A stretch of 64,000 bases of DNA from Algibacter mikhailovii (GTDB lineage: Bacteria; Bacteroidota; Bacteroidia; Flavobacteriales; Flavobacteriaceae): the NCBI RefSeq assembly GCF_014651495.1, contig NZ_BMWZ01000002.1:248001-312000 (forward strand), written 5' to 3'. Below, in pieces: positions 52,221 through 61,492 of this stretch (positions are counted from its first letter, which is position 1; each line of letters begins with the position of its first letter). A model generated the notes under the pieces. That model had not been told where the DNA came from. It searched no databases and saw only the letters and a list, made by a program, of their open reading frames with translations. The position numbers were made by a program, and so were the translations under genes.

Positions 52221-53588
52221 TTAATAATGAAAATCTTCGCTTTCTTTTCTAAAAGGGTATCCTTTTACTAGTAAAGGAGCTTTTGTTAGTGCTGTAAACA
52301 CAACAAATATGAATAATCCCGCGAAAAGTAATACTGAACTTATTTCTGGTAAACCTATAAACCATCTATCTCCAACAGTTGCAGGCATTATCATATTGAA
52401 TATATCAACATAATGACCAAATAGTATCACCAATCCTGCCATAACAACAAACCAAGGTATGCGCTTATAATCAGCATTCATTAGCATTAAAATTGGAAAT
52501 ACAAAGTTCATTACAACCATACCTAAGAAAGGCAATTTATAATCTTGAAAACGTGTTACAAAATAGGTTACCTCCTCTGGAATATTTGAATACCAGATCA
52601 GCATGAATTGCGAGAACCATAAATAGGTCCAGAAAATACTGAATGCAAACATAAATTTGGCTACATCGTGCAAATGATTCTCATTTACAAATTCTAAAAC
52701 GCCTTTTGATTTAAGGTAAATAGAAATTAAGGCTATTACCGTAATACCACTTACAAACATACTAGCAAATACGTACCATCCAAATAGTGTAGAAAACCAG
52801 TGCGGATCCACACTCATTATCCAATCCCAAGACATCATTGATTCTGTATAAATAAAGAATACTAAGAAGGCTGCAGAGATTCTAAAAGACTTTTTAAAAT
52901 TACTTTTATCTTCAGCAGTATCCTGAGCTATTGAAAACTTTCTTGAAAAATGGCGGTATAAACTCCAACCTGCAATAAAGATTAAACCTCTAAAAGCAAA
53001 ACCTCTAATATTTAACCATCCTGACTTCCCTTGGATTAGTTTATCATGGGCAACAACTTCAGGATCCATCCAAACAAATAAATTATAATGTCCAATTGTT
53101 CCTGATGCCACAGCTATAGCTAATACTATTAAAGCTCCTGGCAATAAATAAGCAGTAATGCCTTCCATTACCCTGAACAATACTGGAGACCATCCTGCTT
53201 GTGAAGCAATTTGAATTGCATAAAATGCCAATACACCTAATGCAATCATCATAAAGAAAAATGCGGCTACGTATAAAGCAGACCAAGGTCTGTTTGCTAT
53301 TTGATGTTGTACATGCTCAATATGCTTTGCATGTTCATCTACTTCAGCGTGCGCTGATTCACCATGGCTATCACCATGAGCATCTACAGCAGCATGAGTA
53401 CCGTGACTTGCCTCATCATGAGAAGCCTCTTCCGCATGTCCACCACCGTGATGTGATTCTTCTGCAAGTAGTTGTTCTACTTCCTCAAAAGATTTATGAG
53501 ATGTCATAAAACCAATTCCAACACCTACAGCTCCGAGAACCATTAGTATGATTGAAAATGTCTTTAATTTATTTGAAAATGTATACAT
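52221..53588 (-). CDS. actF: Alternative complex III subunit ActF with His-rich segment
   Basis: Quinol-oxidising membrane subunit of alternative complex III, related to ActC/NrfD. About ten helices: the first near residues 10-30, then a hydrophilic insert (about 34-100) holding 13-14 histidines in SHH, GGGH, ASHDE and similar units, then helices from about 102 to the C terminus. The His-rich insert is located between helix 1 and helix 2 and would face one side of the membrane; metal buffering is my inference. Order within the operon (after ActE, before coxII) is the typical one for Bacteroidota. Confidence 0.92.
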   Translation of the reverse strand: MYTFSNKLKTFSIILMVLGAVGVGIGFMTSHKSFEEVEQLLAEESHHGGGHAEEASHDEASHGTHAAVDAHGDSHGESAHAEVDEHAKHIEHVQHQIANRPWSALYVAAFFFMMIALGVLAFYAIQIASQAGWSPVLFRVMEGITAYLLPGALIVLAIAVASGTIGHYNLFVWMDPEVVAHDKLIQGKSGWLNIRGFAFRGLIFIAGWSLYRHFSRKFSIAQDTAEDKSNFKKSFRISAAFLVFFIYTESMMSWDWIMSVDPHWFSTLFGWYVFASMFVSGITVIALISIYLKSKGVLEFVNENHLHDVAKFMFAFSIFWTYLWFSQFMLIWYSNIPEEVTYFVTRFQDYKLPFLGMVVMNFVFPILMLMNADYKRIPWFVVMAGLVILFGHYVDIFNMIMPATVGDRWFIGLPEISSVLLFAGLFIFVVFTALTKAPLLVKGYPFRKESEDFHY

Positions 53589-53610
53589 ATCTATAATAAT
53601 CTTATCAATC

Positions 53611-54162
53611 TTACTTTTCTAAATCTGCTTTTAACTTTAATACATAAGAAACCACTTGCCAACGCTCTTCTTCATTCAATTGGTTTGCATATGATCCCAT
53701 GGCATTTTTACCGTAGTAAATGGTGTGATAAATACTTCCAGCGGTAATCGCTCTACCTGCATCATCATAACTAGGAATACCTAATATCTTTTCTCGTTTC
53801 ACTAAGTTTCCTTGTCCATTTCCTTTATTACCATGACAAATGCCACAATAAATGTCATACAATTCTTTACCTCTATTTAAATCAACCGCCATAGAATCTA
53901 AAGGGCTCTCTAAAGTTGTTTTAGCCAAGTCATAGCCTTCTGTAGAATTCTCTATATCAAATGGCACATAACCTCTTGCTATAGACCCTTGAGCAGGTAA
54001 CTGAGCCTCGATCCCATTAGGAAATTTAGCCTCGCCATACGTTTCATATCCAGCAGACTCATACATATTTGGCATGAATTGATAGTTAGGAGCTGTACTT
54101 TTATTACAAGATACGGCTACAAAAACTAATGCTATTACTACTATTTTAATTAAGCTTTTCAT
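53611..54162 (-). CDS. actE: Alternative complex III monoheme cytochrome c (ActE)
   Basis: Lipoprotein cytochrome: signal with lipobox VAVSC (Cys19), then a single heme c site CGICH near residue 107-111 in YDIYCGICHGNKGNGQGN, and a likely axial methionine in KNAMGSYANQL near 154. Electron exit from complex III to the oxidase may pass through it. 183 residues, consistent with ActE. It is 8 bp from the ActD gene and 22 bp from ActF. Confidence 0.93.
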   Translation of the reverse strand: MKSLIKIVVIALVFVAVSCNKSTAPNYQFMPNMYESAGYETYGEAKFPNGIEAQLPAQGSIARGYVPFDIENSTEGYDLAKTTLESPLDSMAVDLNRGKELYDIYCGICHGNKGNGQGNLVKREKILGIPSYDDAGRAITAGSIYHTIYYGKNAMGSYANQLNEEERWQVVSYVLKLKADLEK

Positions 54163-54170
54163 ATTATTTA

Positions 54171-54701
54171 TTAATGGGCTTTATCAACTAAATTAACTTC
54201 AACTGCTCCAGTTTCCTTAAGCAAACTCTCTAATTCATTTTCATTTCCATGAACCGCTATTTCCATTAAGAAATGATCATCTGTAGTTCTTGGATCTGGA
54301 TTTTCAGCATTTTTAAATGGCCACATTCTACTACGTAGGTAGAATGTTATTACCATTAAGTGCGCCGCAAAAAACACGGTGAGCTCAAACATAATAGGTA
54401 CAAAGGCTGGCATGTTTTCTATATAACTAAAACTTGGTTTACCACCAATATTTTGAGGCCAATCTTCAATCATAATGAAATTCATCATGACTATGGCAAC
54501 CGTTAATCCAATAAGCCCATAAATAAATGCAGTGATTGCAATACGTGTAGGCTCTAGTCCCATGGCTTTGTCTAGCCCGTGAACTGGAAAAGGTGTATAA
54601 ATTTCTTCAATATGATGCTTTTCTGCCTTTACCTTCTTAACGGCAGACATTAAGATATCATCATCTGTATAAATAGCGTGAATTACTTTTGAAGCTTCCA
54701 T
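54171..54701 (-). CDS. actD: Alternative complex III subunit ActD (DUF3341)
   Basis: Small membrane subunit with two helices (about 54-80 and 100-122) and a short soluble N-terminal domain with IHAIYTDDDILMSAVKKVK and the DUF3341 signature IEEIYTPFPVHGLDKAMGL (about 33-51). It binds no cofactor. 176 residues is normal. The gene is 9 bp from both neighbours, pointing to a tight operon. Confidence 0.94.
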   Translation of the reverse strand: MEASKVIHAIYTDDDILMSAVKKVKAEKHHIEEIYTPFPVHGLDKAMGLEPTRIAITAFIYGLIGLTVAIVMMNFIMIEDWPQNIGGKPSFSYIENMPAFVPIMFELTVFFAAHLMVITFYLRSRMWPFKNAENPDPRTTDDHFLMEIAVHGNENELESLLKETGAVEVNLVDKAH

Positions 54702-54710
54702 ATGCTACTT

Positions 54711-56162
54711 TTAGTTTTTTGTTTCTTTATTATTATCTCCTGAAGTTCTAGCATCTGCACCAGTACCAACTAAGCTATCTCCTGCTTCTCTAATCCTTTT
54801 GTAACGTTCTCCTGAAGATTTTAAAATCGTTTTAACCTCTGCCTGAGCAATTACTGGGAATGTTCTTGAGTACAATAAGAATAGTACAAAGAAAAACCCT
54901 ATTGTTCCAATAAAAATTCCAATATCAACAAATGTAGGCGAGAACATAGTCCATGATGATGGCAAGTAATCTCTGTGTAATGATGTTACGATAATTACAA
55001 AACGCTCGAACCACATTCCTATGTTTACAACAATTGAGATAAAGAAAGAGAACATAATTGACGTTCTAAGTTTCTTGAACCACATAAATTGTGGAGAGAA
55101 CACGTTACATGTCATCATTGCCCAATAAGCCCACCAGTAAGGTCCAGTTGCTCTGTTTAAGAAGGCATATTGCTCATACTCTACTCCAGAATACCATGCT
55201 ATAAACAACTCAGTTATATAAGCCACACCAACTATAGAACCAGTAATCATAATTACAATGTTCATTAGCTCAATGTGCTGTACTGTAATATAATCTTCAA
55301 GGTTACACACTTTTCTCATAATAATAAGAAGTGTATTCACCATAGCAAATCCAGAGAATACCGCTCCGGCAACGAAGTATGGTGGAAATATTGTTGTATG
55401 CCATCCTGGAATCACCGATGTTGCGAAGTCAAAGGATACAATGGTATGTACAGATAGTACTAAAGGTGTTGCTAAACCAGCAAGTACCAATGATACCTCT
55501 TCAAAACGTTGCCAATCTTTTGCTCTACCAGACCATCCAAAACTTAATAAAGCATATATTTTCTTTTGGAAAGGCTTAACGGCGCGATCTCTTAACATTG
55601 CAAAATCAGGTAATAAACCAGTCCACCAGAATACTAGTGATACCGATAAATATGTTGAAATTGCAAATACATCCCAAAGTAAAGGTGAGTTAAAGTTTAC
55701 CCATAATGAACCAAATTGGTTTGGAATTGGCAATACCCAATACCCTAACCACGGACGACCCATGTGGATAATTGGAAATAAACCTGCTTGCACTACAGAG
55801 AAAATGGTCATTGCTTCTGCAGAACGGTTAATTGCCATTCTCCATTTTTGACGGAATAATAAAAGTACTGCAGAAATAAGTGTTCCTGCGTGACCAATAC
55901 CTACCCACCAAACGAAGTTAGTAATATCCCAAGCCCAACCTACGGTCTTGTTTAAACCCCAAGTTCCAATACCTGTAGATATTGTGTATAAAATACATCC
56001 GATTCCCCAAAGGAAAGCCACTAGTGAGATACCAAAAACTATCCACCATTGTTTATTTGCTTTTCCTTCTACAGGTTTAGCCACGTCCACAGTAACGTCG
56101 TGGTATGATTTTTCGCCTGTAACTAAAGGTCTTCTAATAGGTGCTTCGTAATGAGACGCCAT
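54711..56162 (-). CDS. actC: Alternative complex III subunit ActC (NrfD family)
   Basis: Large hydrophobic quinol-interacting subunit with about ten helices in 483 residues. NrfD-family segments include FVWWVGIGHAGTLISAVLLLF split near 86-105 and VPNQFG-like PIPNQFGSLWVNF near 144-156, and WTMFSPTFVDIGIFIG near the last helices. A proton-translocating role is proposed for ActC and ActF. Neighbouring actB is 28 bp upstream; actD follows with a 9-bp gap. The charged C terminus ends in repeated Asn/Lys and Thr. Confidence 0.95.
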   Translation of the reverse strand: MASHYEAPIRRPLVTGEKSYHDVTVDVAKPVEGKANKQWWIVFGISLVAFLWGIGCILYTISTGIGTWGLNKTVGWAWDITNFVWWVGIGHAGTLISAVLLLFRQKWRMAINRSAEAMTIFSVVQAGLFPIIHMGRPWLGYWVLPIPNQFGSLWVNFNSPLLWDVFAISTYLSVSLVFWWTGLLPDFAMLRDRAVKPFQKKIYALLSFGWSGRAKDWQRFEEVSLVLAGLATPLVLSVHTIVSFDFATSVIPGWHTTIFPPYFVAGAVFSGFAMVNTLLIIMRKVCNLEDYITVQHIELMNIVIMITGSIVGVAYITELFIAWYSGVEYEQYAFLNRATGPYWWAYWAMMTCNVFSPQFMWFKKLRTSIMFSFFISIVVNIGMWFERFVIIVTSLHRDYLPSSWTMFSPTFVDIGIFIGTIGFFFVLFLLYSRTFPVIAQAEVKTILKSSGERYKRIREAGDSLVGTGADARTSGDNNKETKN

Positions 56163-56190
56163 AATTATATAATTGATTCTTTAATTAGAT

Positions 56191-59100
56191 TTATGCTTCT
56201 GTTGTATTTCTCACTTTTGTTTGGTACTGCACATTAGGCTTTGTTCCAACGTGTTCCAATAAGTGATACATACGATTATCTTCTAAAAGTTTTGCAACTT
56301 TACTTTCTTTATCATTGATATCTCCAAAACTCATTGCACCGTTGCTACAAGCTGCAGAACATGCTGTTTGGAATTCACCATCCTTAATTTGACGACCATC
56401 ACGTTTTGCATCAAGAATTGTTTTTTGTGTCATTTGAATACACATAGAACATTTCTCCATAACTCCACGAGAACGCACAACCACATCAGGATTTAATACC
56501 ATACGACCTAAATCATCATTCATATGATAATCAAACTCGTCATTACCATTGTAAAGGAACCAGTTGAAACGACGTACTTTATAAGGACAGTTGTTAGCAC
56601 AATATCTTGTACCTACACAACGGTTATACGCCATATGGTTTTGACCTTGACGACCATGAGATGTTGCAGCAACAGGGCATACAGTTTCACAAGGTGCATG
56701 GTTACAATGTTGACACATTACAGGTTGAAACGCTACTTGAGGATTCTCAGAAGCATTTTCCATTTCACCAAATTCACTTAATGAACTTCCTAAGCCTGAA
56801 ATGTTATCTTTTTTCTCATTATCACCTTCAAATGATTCTTCAGATGAGTAATATCTATCTATACGCAACCAGTGCATATCACGGCTACGACGTACTTCAG
56901 TTTTACCTACAACAGGCACATTGTTTTCAGCATGACATGCAATAACACAAGCACCACAACCAGTACACGCATTTAAATCGACAGAAAGGTTAAAATGATG
57001 TCCTATTGAACGATCAAATTCATCCCACAAATCAACATCTGGTGAAGTTACTGGAGTTTCTTCATGATTTAGAGAAACAACAGGTACTGCATTCCAATGC
57101 TTTTTATCCTTGGTATTGAAGATCTCTAAAGTCGTTTCTTTAATGATATCTCCACGCCCCATTAATGTATTATGAAGCTGCACTGAAGCAAATTCATGCT
57201 CTCCAGCTGCAGGCTCAATAGTTACATTTTGAACCGTATTAAAATTTTGGTATAATGCATAAGCATTAACACCTGTTTGCATTTCTTCTTTTAGTCCTGC
57301 AGTTCTTCCATAACCAAAAGCCAATCCAACAGAACCTTTAGCCTGTCCTGGCTGAATCATAACTGGTGCAGTTACAGTAACACCATTTACCGTCACATTT
57401 GCATAACTTCCGTTTAATGCACCGTTAGCGACATGCGTATTGGTTAAGCCCATTTCTGCAGCGTCAGCCTTTGAAACGGTCAAGTAATTATCCCAAGATG
57501 TTCTTGTAATTGGATCTGGAAACTCTTGTAACCATGGGTTGTTGGCTTGTTGACCATCTCCCATACCTACTTTAGTATATAAACTTAATTCTAAGCCTTG
57601 TGATTTAGCAGATGACGCTAGAGCTTGAGCGGCATTTCCACCTCCAATGCTTCCTCCAACTACAGCAGAATCACCGTTACCATTATTTACAGTAGAGGTT
57701 GTAGTGATATATTCATCCTTATCTTCCTCCTTTAAATTCAAATCTACAGCAACATCATGAATAACGCCTCCTGCCCACGTTCTATCTTTCTTTCCTTTTA
57801 ATGTCTTGGAAGTAACTTCGTGCGTGTTATTTGAATTTCCATTTCCACTTTTAAATGCCGCAGAAACAAATGAGCCGTCATGCAAAGCTTGATTATATGA
57901 AGTTCCCTCAAGAATATCTTCATTCCAAATTAACTTGATATAATCACTGTAAGATTGATCATTATTAGTCCATGCTAATAACGCGTCCTGAAATTGCTTT
58001 GTATCAAACAAAGGACGAATAGCTGGTTGTATTAAACCATAATGTCCTGTTTTAATTTCAACATCACCCCATGACTCTAAGTAGTGCGGTGCTGCCGCAA
58101 TATATTGCGCTTGAGTAGAAGTCTCATCTTCTTTCATAGAAAACGCTACTGACAATTGCGTTTTCTTTAAACCTTCAGCAAAATCAGATTCATTTGCTAA
58201 AGTATATAGCGGATTTACACCACTCATAATGATTGCCCCAACTTTACCTGCATTCATATCTGCAACTAATTGAGAAACATCACTATCAATACCTTGACGT
58301 GTTTTTAAAGCAACTTTACTATTAAAAGCTTTACTTGCTAAGTACTCATTAAGCTCTAAAACCACAGTTTGAGCATTAACATCTTGAATACCTGTAACTA
58401 CAACACCTTTACTACCAGCTTTCTTCAATTGCGACGCTGCACTTTTTACAGCTGCCTCAACAGATTCTGGTAAACCACTAACAGAAACGTTAGCCCCTGT
58501 TACCAAGCTATATAATTTCGCTAAAGCTAATTTCTGTTGTGATGGTGTTAATGGTACACGTTTATCAGCATTTGCACCAGTTAAAGACATATTAGACTCA
58601 AACTGTACGTGACGAGACATTTTTCCATGATCAGGAACTCTATTCTTAGAATATCCTGAATCAAATCCTCCACCTTGCCAATCGCCTAAGAAATCAGCAC
58701 CAACAGAAACAATAGTCATAGCTTCCGAAAAATCGTAAGAAGCTAAACCTTTTTGACCGTACTTATTTTGAAAAGCCTCAATAGCAGCAGACTCAGAAAT
58801 AGCATCATAAACGACATGGTTTACATTACCGTATTCTTCTTTGAAATCTGCAATCAAGTTAGAAGTTGAAGGACTAGCATACGTCTGTGTTAATAAAACA
58901 ATAGACTTATCAGACCCTTTTAAGCTATTTAAAACTTTCGTTGTTTCGGCATTAAAATCGCTCCATGAAATTGAAGAACCGTCTTTTTTGGGCCCTTGAA
59001 CTCTCAAGCTATCATACAAACCTAAAACTGAAGCATTAACTCTAGCATTAGCGCTTCCGTTCGTACTAGCTAAGTTGTTATTTTCAATTTTAATTGGACG

Positions 59101-59448
59101 ACCTTCACGCGTTTTTACTAAAACACTCGCAAAATCAAAACCATCCGCAATTGTTGTTGCATAGTAGTTGGCAACACCTGGAATGATCTCAGTTGGCTGC
59201 ACTACGTAAGGAATTGATTTTTTAACAGGTCCTTCACAAGCTGCTAAAGAAGCTGCCGCTGTACTAAACCCTACATATTTTAAGAAATCGCGACGCGTTG
59301 TAGCAGTATTCTCTAATGTTTCTTTATCACCTAAAAACTCATCAGTTGGAATTTCTGTTACAAACTCGTTTTGTTTTAGCGTCTCAACAATAGAGCTGTT
59401 TTCGTTTAGCTCCTCAACACTTTTCCAGTATTTCTTGTTTGATGACAT
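56191..59448 (-). CDS. actB: Alternative complex III subunit ActB (fused molybdopterin-like and Fe-S parts)
   Basis: 1085-residue subunit. An internal Tat-like motif RRDFLKYVGFS near residues 53-63, with a Cys just after (AACEG), is the variant signal seen in this family. Residues about 80-730 resemble molybdopterin oxidoreductases but the Mo-binding part is degenerate, as in characterised ActB proteins. Residues about 790-1000 hold four cluster motifs: CTGCGACVIAC, CQHCNHAPCETVC, CVGTRYCANNC and CSMC with CSAAC. The known complex carries one [3Fe-4S] and three [4Fe-4S] clusters. Sits second in the operon after actA (51 bp). Confidence 0.95.
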   Translation of the reverse strand: MSSNKKYWKSVEELNENSSIVETLKQNEFVTEIPTDEFLGDKETLENTATTRRDFLKYVGFSTAAASLAACEGPVKKSIPYVVQPTEIIPGVANYYATTIADGFDFASVLVKTREGRPIKIENNNLASTNGSANARVNASVLGLYDSLRVQGPKKDGSSISWSDFNAETTKVLNSLKGSDKSIVLLTQTYASPSTSNLIADFKEEYGNVNHVVYDAISESAAIEAFQNKYGQKGLASYDFSEAMTIVSVGADFLGDWQGGGFDSGYSKNRVPDHGKMSRHVQFESNMSLTGANADKRVPLTPSQQKLALAKLYSLVTGANVSVSGLPESVEAAVKSAASQLKKAGSKGVVVTGIQDVNAQTVVLELNEYLASKAFNSKVALKTRQGIDSDVSQLVADMNAGKVGAIIMSGVNPLYTLANESDFAEGLKKTQLSVAFSMKEDETSTQAQYIAAAPHYLESWGDVEIKTGHYGLIQPAIRPLFDTKQFQDALLAWTNNDQSYSDYIKLIWNEDILEGTSYNQALHDGSFVSAAFKSGNGNSNNTHEVTSKTLKGKKDRTWAGGVIHDVAVDLNLKEEDKDEYITTTSTVNNGNGDSAVVGGSIGGGNAAQALASSAKSQGLELSLYTKVGMGDGQQANNPWLQEFPDPITRTSWDNYLTVSKADAAEMGLTNTHVANGALNGSYANVTVNGVTVTAPVMIQPGQAKGSVGLAFGYGRTAGLKEEMQTGVNAYALYQNFNTVQNVTIEPAAGEHEFASVQLHNTLMGRGDIIKETTLEIFNTKDKKHWNAVPVVSLNHEETPVTSPDVDLWDEFDRSIGHHFNLSVDLNACTGCGACVIACHAENNVPVVGKTEVRRSRDMHWLRIDRYYSSEESFEGDNEKKDNISGLGSSLSEFGEMENASENPQVAFQPVMCQHCNHAPCETVCPVAATSHGRQGQNHMAYNRCVGTRYCANNCPYKVRRFNWFLYNGNDEFDYHMNDDLGRMVLNPDVVVRSRGVMEKCSMCIQMTQKTILDAKRDGRQIKDGEFQTACSAACSNGAMSFGDINDKESKVAKLLEDNRMYHLLEHVGTKPNVQYQTKVRNTTEA

Positions 59449-59499
59449 ATTATATAATTGAATTACTTCTTAATTAATTTTTTGTTTCACTTAAGAAAC

Positions 59500-60789
59500 C
59501 TAGTAGTGACATTTACCACATTCTAGACCACCCATTTGAGCAGCTGTTAAATTATCAACACCATACTTCTTAGATAATTCTTCGTGAATTTTCTCGTAGT
59601 AAGCATTGTCCTTAACATCAACATTTGTTTCTCTATGACAATTAATACACCAACCCATAGTTAAAGGCGCATGCTGGTACATAATTTCCATTTCTTCAAC
59701 TGGACCGTGACATGTTTGACATTCAACACCTGCAACAGTAACGTGTTGTGAGTGATTGAAATAAGCAAAATCAGGCAAATTGTGAATGCGCACCCATTTC
59801 ACTGGTTGAGAATCTCCTGTATATTTTTGATCAGCATCATCCCATCCTGCAGCTGCATATAACTTCTTAATCTCACCATCATAGAACTCCTTAGAATACT
59901 CAGCAGACGTTTCTCCGTTGTATTCGTAAATTGACTTATGACAGTTCATACAAATATTTAAAGACGGAATACCTGAGGTCTTACTAACCCGTGCTGAAGA
60001 GTGACAATATTTACAATCTATACCATTATCACCTGCATGTATTTTGTGTGAGAAATGAATAGGCTGAACAGGTTGATACCCTTGATCAACTCCTATTTGA
60101 GATAAATAACCATAAACAAAATACGCACTAGACAGTAAAAAGAAAATAGCAACAACAATCATTAAAAATTGATTTTGCACAAATGCTTTCCAAAGTGGTT
60201 TTCTCCCCGTCTCAAGTTCTAATTCAATATTCTGAGCCACAGCAAATCGACGCAAGGTCTTATTTACTAAATACAAGCCAGCAGCTAAAAGAATAAAAAG
60301 AATGGCTAGAGCTCCTAAAATAAGCTCATTAGAAATCCCTCCTGATGATTGAACAGCTTGCACACCCGCAGCAGCAGCCGGAGCAGCCGGTGCTTTCTTT
60401 TCTTCAGCGGTATAGGCTAAAACATTATTTAAATCCTCATCTGAAAGTTGCGGAAAAGCCGTCATAGCAGCACCCCCATACTCGTTGTACACTTTATTGG
60501 CGTAAGCGTCACCAGACTTGATTAAACCTGCACTATTACGAATCCATGCATAAATCCATTCTCTATCTAAACCTTGATCATCAGATAAACGAGTTTCTAC
60601 ATTTCGTAATGCAGGACCTGTCATCTTTTTATCTAACTGATGACACGCTGCACAATTGGCATTAAATAAAGATTTTCCTTTGACTGGATCACCTTCCTGT
60701 GCAGAAAGTGAACTTGTAAACGCTAATAATAGAATTAAGCCTAAACGAAGAAAGTTTTTGCTTAATTTTCGGTGAATCACCTTTCTCAT
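59500..60789 (-). CDS. actA: Alternative complex III multiheme cytochrome c ActA with fused monoheme domain
   Basis: 429 residues: signal peptide (about 1-30, ending LSAQ), an N-terminal cytochrome c domain with CAACH (46-50) and a likely axial Met, an Ala/Pro-rich linker, one transmembrane helix (about 155-172) with a second near 200-222, then a pentaheme region (about 250-429) with CKYCH, CMNCH, CQTCH, CINCH and CGKCH. Six heme sites in all. The well-studied ActA of Rhodothermus is pentaheme only, so the extra domain is a fusion relative to it. First gene of the operon; the leader is about 85 nt if the candidate promoter at 60874 is used. Confidence 0.94.
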   Translation of the reverse strand: MRKVIHRKLSKNFLRLGLILLLAFTSSLSAQEGDPVKGKSLFNANCAACHQLDKKMTGPALRNVETRLSDDQGLDREWIYAWIRNSAGLIKSGDAYANKVYNEYGGAAMTAFPQLSDEDLNNVLAYTAEEKKAPAAPAAAAGVQAVQSSGGISNELILGALAILFILLAAGLYLVNKTLRRFAVAQNIELELETGRKPLWKAFVQNQFLMIVVAIFFLLSSAYFVYGYLSQIGVDQGYQPVQPIHFSHKIHAGDNGIDCKYCHSSARVSKTSGIPSLNICMNCHKSIYEYNGETSAEYSKEFYDGEIKKLYAAAGWDDADQKYTGDSQPVKWVRIHNLPDFAYFNHSQHVTVAGVECQTCHGPVEEMEIMYQHAPLTMGWCINCHRETNVDVKDNAYYEKIHEELSKKYGVDNLTAAQMGGLECGKCHY

Positions 60790-60873
60790 ATTTTTGGTTA
60801 AATTAACTTCTTAACTTTGGTATGACTTTTGTCATCTCTAAGATGAAAAAAAATACGGTTATAAAATCTCAGG

Positions 60874-60881
60874 CAAAAGTA
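60874..60881 (-). promoter_or_regulatory. Candidate -7 box of the ActA operon
   Basis: Minus-strand TACTTTTG fits TAnnTTTG; the -33 position 19 bp further up reads TTC rather than TTG. It is the best match in the 216-bp region between actA and the divergent SPOR gene. Confidence 0.4.
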
Positions 60882-60979
60882 ATATTTAAAGTCGATTCCC
60901 GAAATACTAAAGAAACGTTAATACATAATTTAGAGGGATTCTAAATAATAAAATCACCATGAAATAAGTTTAATACTTT

Positions 60980-60987
60980 TACATTTG
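60980..60987 (+). promoter_or_regulatory. Candidate -7 box of the SPOR-domain gene
   Basis: TACATTTG on the plus strand matches TAnnTTTG and ends 18 bp before the ATG at 61006. No TTG is visible at the -33 position. Confidence 0.4.
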
Positions 60988-61005
60988 CATAAATACTATT
61001 AAAAT

Positions 61006-61404
61006 ATGACATCAACTTCATTTCAACCAGCATTATTTGTCGTTTTATGTTTTGCCTTAGCAACAACGTATGGTTTTGCTCAGCAAGGCCATATTAGCAT
61101 AAATCAAGACCATAAAATAAGCACCCTACTCGAGACTAAAAAAGAAATGAATAAAAATGAATACGACCCCGATCGTTATAAAATTCAAATTTATTCTGGC
61201 GGACGTTCGGAAGCCTTAGAATCCAAAAAAGAGTTCACCGAAATCTTTGCAGATAAGGAGGCTTCAATACAATATGAAACGCCTAATTTTAAAATTTGGA
61301 CTGGTAATTTCAGGACCCGATTAGAAGCGGACCGGGCTTTGAAAATTATCAAAAAAGAGTTCCCTACTGCCTTTATTTTTAAGCCAAAAAAAGAAAAATT
61401 ATAG
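61006..61404 (+). CDS. SPOR-domain protein, secreted
   Basis: 132-residue protein with signal peptide (about 1-26, ending GFAQQ) and a C-terminal SPOR-like domain (about 58-127): YKIQIYSGGR, EAxxxKKEF, YETPNFKIWTGNFRTRLEADRAL and KEFPTAFIF. SPOR domains bind denuded peptidoglycan strands. The protein is minimal, with no membrane anchor, so it should be free in the periplasm. It is divergent from actA and convergent with the T9SS cargo gene, with a shared bidirectional terminator downstream. Confidence 0.88.
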   Translation: MTSTSFQPALFVVLCFALATTYGFAQQGHISINQDHKISTLLETKKEMNKNEYDPDRYKIQIYSGGRSEALESKKEFTEIFADKEASIQYETPNFKIWTGNFRTRLEADRALKIIKKEFPTAFIFKPKKEKL

Positions 61405-61417
61405 TAAGGCATGAATT

Positions 61418-61447
61418 AAAAAAGCAATCTAATTAGATTGCTTTTTT
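61418..61447. terminator. Bidirectional terminator between SPOR and T9SS cargo genes
   Basis: Perfect inverted repeat (13-bp stem, arms 61418-61430 and 61435-61447, 4-nt loop) flanked by A and T runs, in the 88-bp gap between two convergent stop codons. Serves both strands. Confidence 0.85.
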
Positions 61448-61492
61448 AATTTTTAGACGGTTCAATTGAAGATTTGCCTATTACTTTACAGA

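Noticed and set aside
55441-55851. 136-codon plus-strand frame inside actC
   Set aside because: Antisense to a conserved NrfD-family gene, no recognisable domain.
56191-59448. Catalytic molybdopterin oxidoreductase
   Set aside because: The gene is in the Act operon and fused to Fe-S motifs as in ActB, in which the Mo cofactor site is lost; no other Mo enzyme genes are near.
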